Below are positions 6,575 to 7,148 of a DNA stretch of 7,148 nt, one piece after another (the stretch's first letter is position 1; every line of letters begins with the position of its first letter). The notes beneath the pieces were generated by a model. That model was not told the origin of the DNA. It saw nothing but the letters and a program-made list of their open reading frames with translations, and made no database searches. The translations under genes were made by a program, and so were the position numbers. Origin of the DNA: Candidatus Aminicenantota bacterium (GTDB lineage Bacteria > Acidobacteriota > Aminicenantia > Aminicenantales > UBA8522); contig DQHV01000387.1 of assembly GCA_003524335.1 (NCBI GenBank), positions 1 through 7,148 on the forward strand, in the 5' to 3' direction.

Positions 6575-7148
6575 TCAGGGCCAGCCGGCGAATTCAAGGG
6601 CCTGGATGAAATAGTCCTGGAACTCCCGGTCGGAGGCCAGCGATACGTAGCGGATCCTCTGGACGAGGGTTTCGATCTCCTCCCGCTTCTCCTTGGCCAC
6701 GAGGAGCAGACGGGCGCCGGCGAGCGAAGCGTTGCCGATGAACATGACGCGCCTCTCGTCCATCCGGGGAAGAAGCCCGATGGCCATACTGTTCCTGATG
6801 TTGAGATAGCTGCCGAAGGCGCCGGCGATAAAAACCCCGTCCAGCATTTCGACAGACAGGCCGTTGGCTCTGAGCATCAGCCGGATGCCGCCCTTGATCG
6901 CGGCGCAGGCAAGCTGCATCTGCCGGACGTCGTCCTGAGTCAGGACGATGCCCGCGGCCACGGGAAGTTTTTTAGTCGGTTTCTGGATGGCTCCGCCCGG
7001 GGCGATCTCCCCCCGGGCGAGAAAGATGGCCATGAGGTCGATAAGCCCGGTCCCGCAGACGCCTTGGGCCGGGCTGCCGCCGATCGTCGAAGTCTGGATG
7101 GAACCGCTATCCTCAGCCCGGTAGATGGCCCCCGGAAGGGCCGGCATT
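6575..7148 (-). CDS. DUF4445/RamA-like ASKHA-domain corrinoid-protein activator, C-terminal part (partial)
   Basis: This minus-strand gene ends at TGA (complement of 6575-6577), and its 5' part lies beyond the right edge. The methionine at 7145-7147 is probably internal, matching the family's CGMRA..GAI region, so about 191 residues of C-terminus are visible. Family members such as RamA and the corrinoid activator AcsV use ATP to drive low-potential reduction of inactive cob(II)alamin in methyltransferase corrinoid proteins. An N-terminal [2Fe-2S] ferredoxin domain would be off-window. Counting from that methionine, visible ASKHA motifs are GGSPAQGVCGTGLIDLMA (23-40), LTQDDVRQMQLACAAIKGGI (69-88), the glycine-rich FIAGAFGSYLN (106-116), IGNASLAGA (137-145) and the terminal DREFQDYFIQALEF (173-186). 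It converges with the hydrolase-family gene, with 44 bp between stop codons. The partner methyltransferase or corrinoid protein is not in view, so the specific substrate pathway is unknown. Confidence 0.85.
   Translation of the reverse strand, partial: MPALPGAIYRAEDSGSIQTSTIGGSPAQGVCGTGLIDLMAIFLARGEIAPGGAIQKPTKKLPVAAGIVLTQDDVRQMQLACAAIKGGIRLMLRANGLSVEMLDGVFIAGAFGSYLNIRNSMAIGLLPRMDERRVMFIGNASLAGARLLLVAKEKREEIETLVQRIRYVSLASDREFQDYFIQALEFAGWP

Overview
The window reads as a chromosomal stretch from a GC-rich, Gram-negative, probably anaerobic bacterium. An outer-membrane TolC-type channel and an envelope adaptor show a double membrane. A corrinoid-activation-type (RamA/DUF4445-like) protein fits anaerobic one-carbon metabolism. 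The large secreted Asp-box propeller protein belongs to a family that is abundant in Acidobacteriota and related phyla. An Acidobacteriota/Aminicenantia-like source is my best guess, but it is inference only.

Layout, left to right. Bases 1-237 (+) hold the C-terminal end of a beta-CASP metallo-beta-lactamase-fold ribonuclease; its start lies outside the window. A 107-bp gap with a candidate promoter follows. Next come two same-strand genes forming an export pair: a HlyD/MacA-like periplasmic adaptor (345-1616) and a TolC-family outer-membrane protein (1703-3274) with a strong Shine-Dalgarno sequence. No inner-membrane pump gene is present beside them. A 121-bp gap with a consensus TATAAT leads to a secreted sortilin-like/BNR-repeat 'glycosyl hydrolase' family protein starting at 3396. 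Its frame runs to 6530 but is interrupted by one in-frame TAG at 5112-5114. The final gene (6575 to beyond 7148) is on the minus strand, convergent with the hydrolase. It is the C-terminal ASKHA part of a DUF4445/RamA-like ATP-dependent reductive activator of corrinoid proteins.

The adaptor and TolC homologue would together span the periplasm and outer membrane and need a transporter encoded elsewhere. The other genes have no obvious functional link to them. The most notable signal is the single amber codon within an otherwise intact 1044-codon frame: homology continues on both sides with no frameshift. The plain readings are a recent nonsense mutation or a sequence error. Amber recoding is a less likely alternative, because TAG also serves as the terminal stop of two reading frames here. 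I saw no CRISPR array, insertion sequence, tRNA or rRNA, and nothing that convincingly amounts to a new system.
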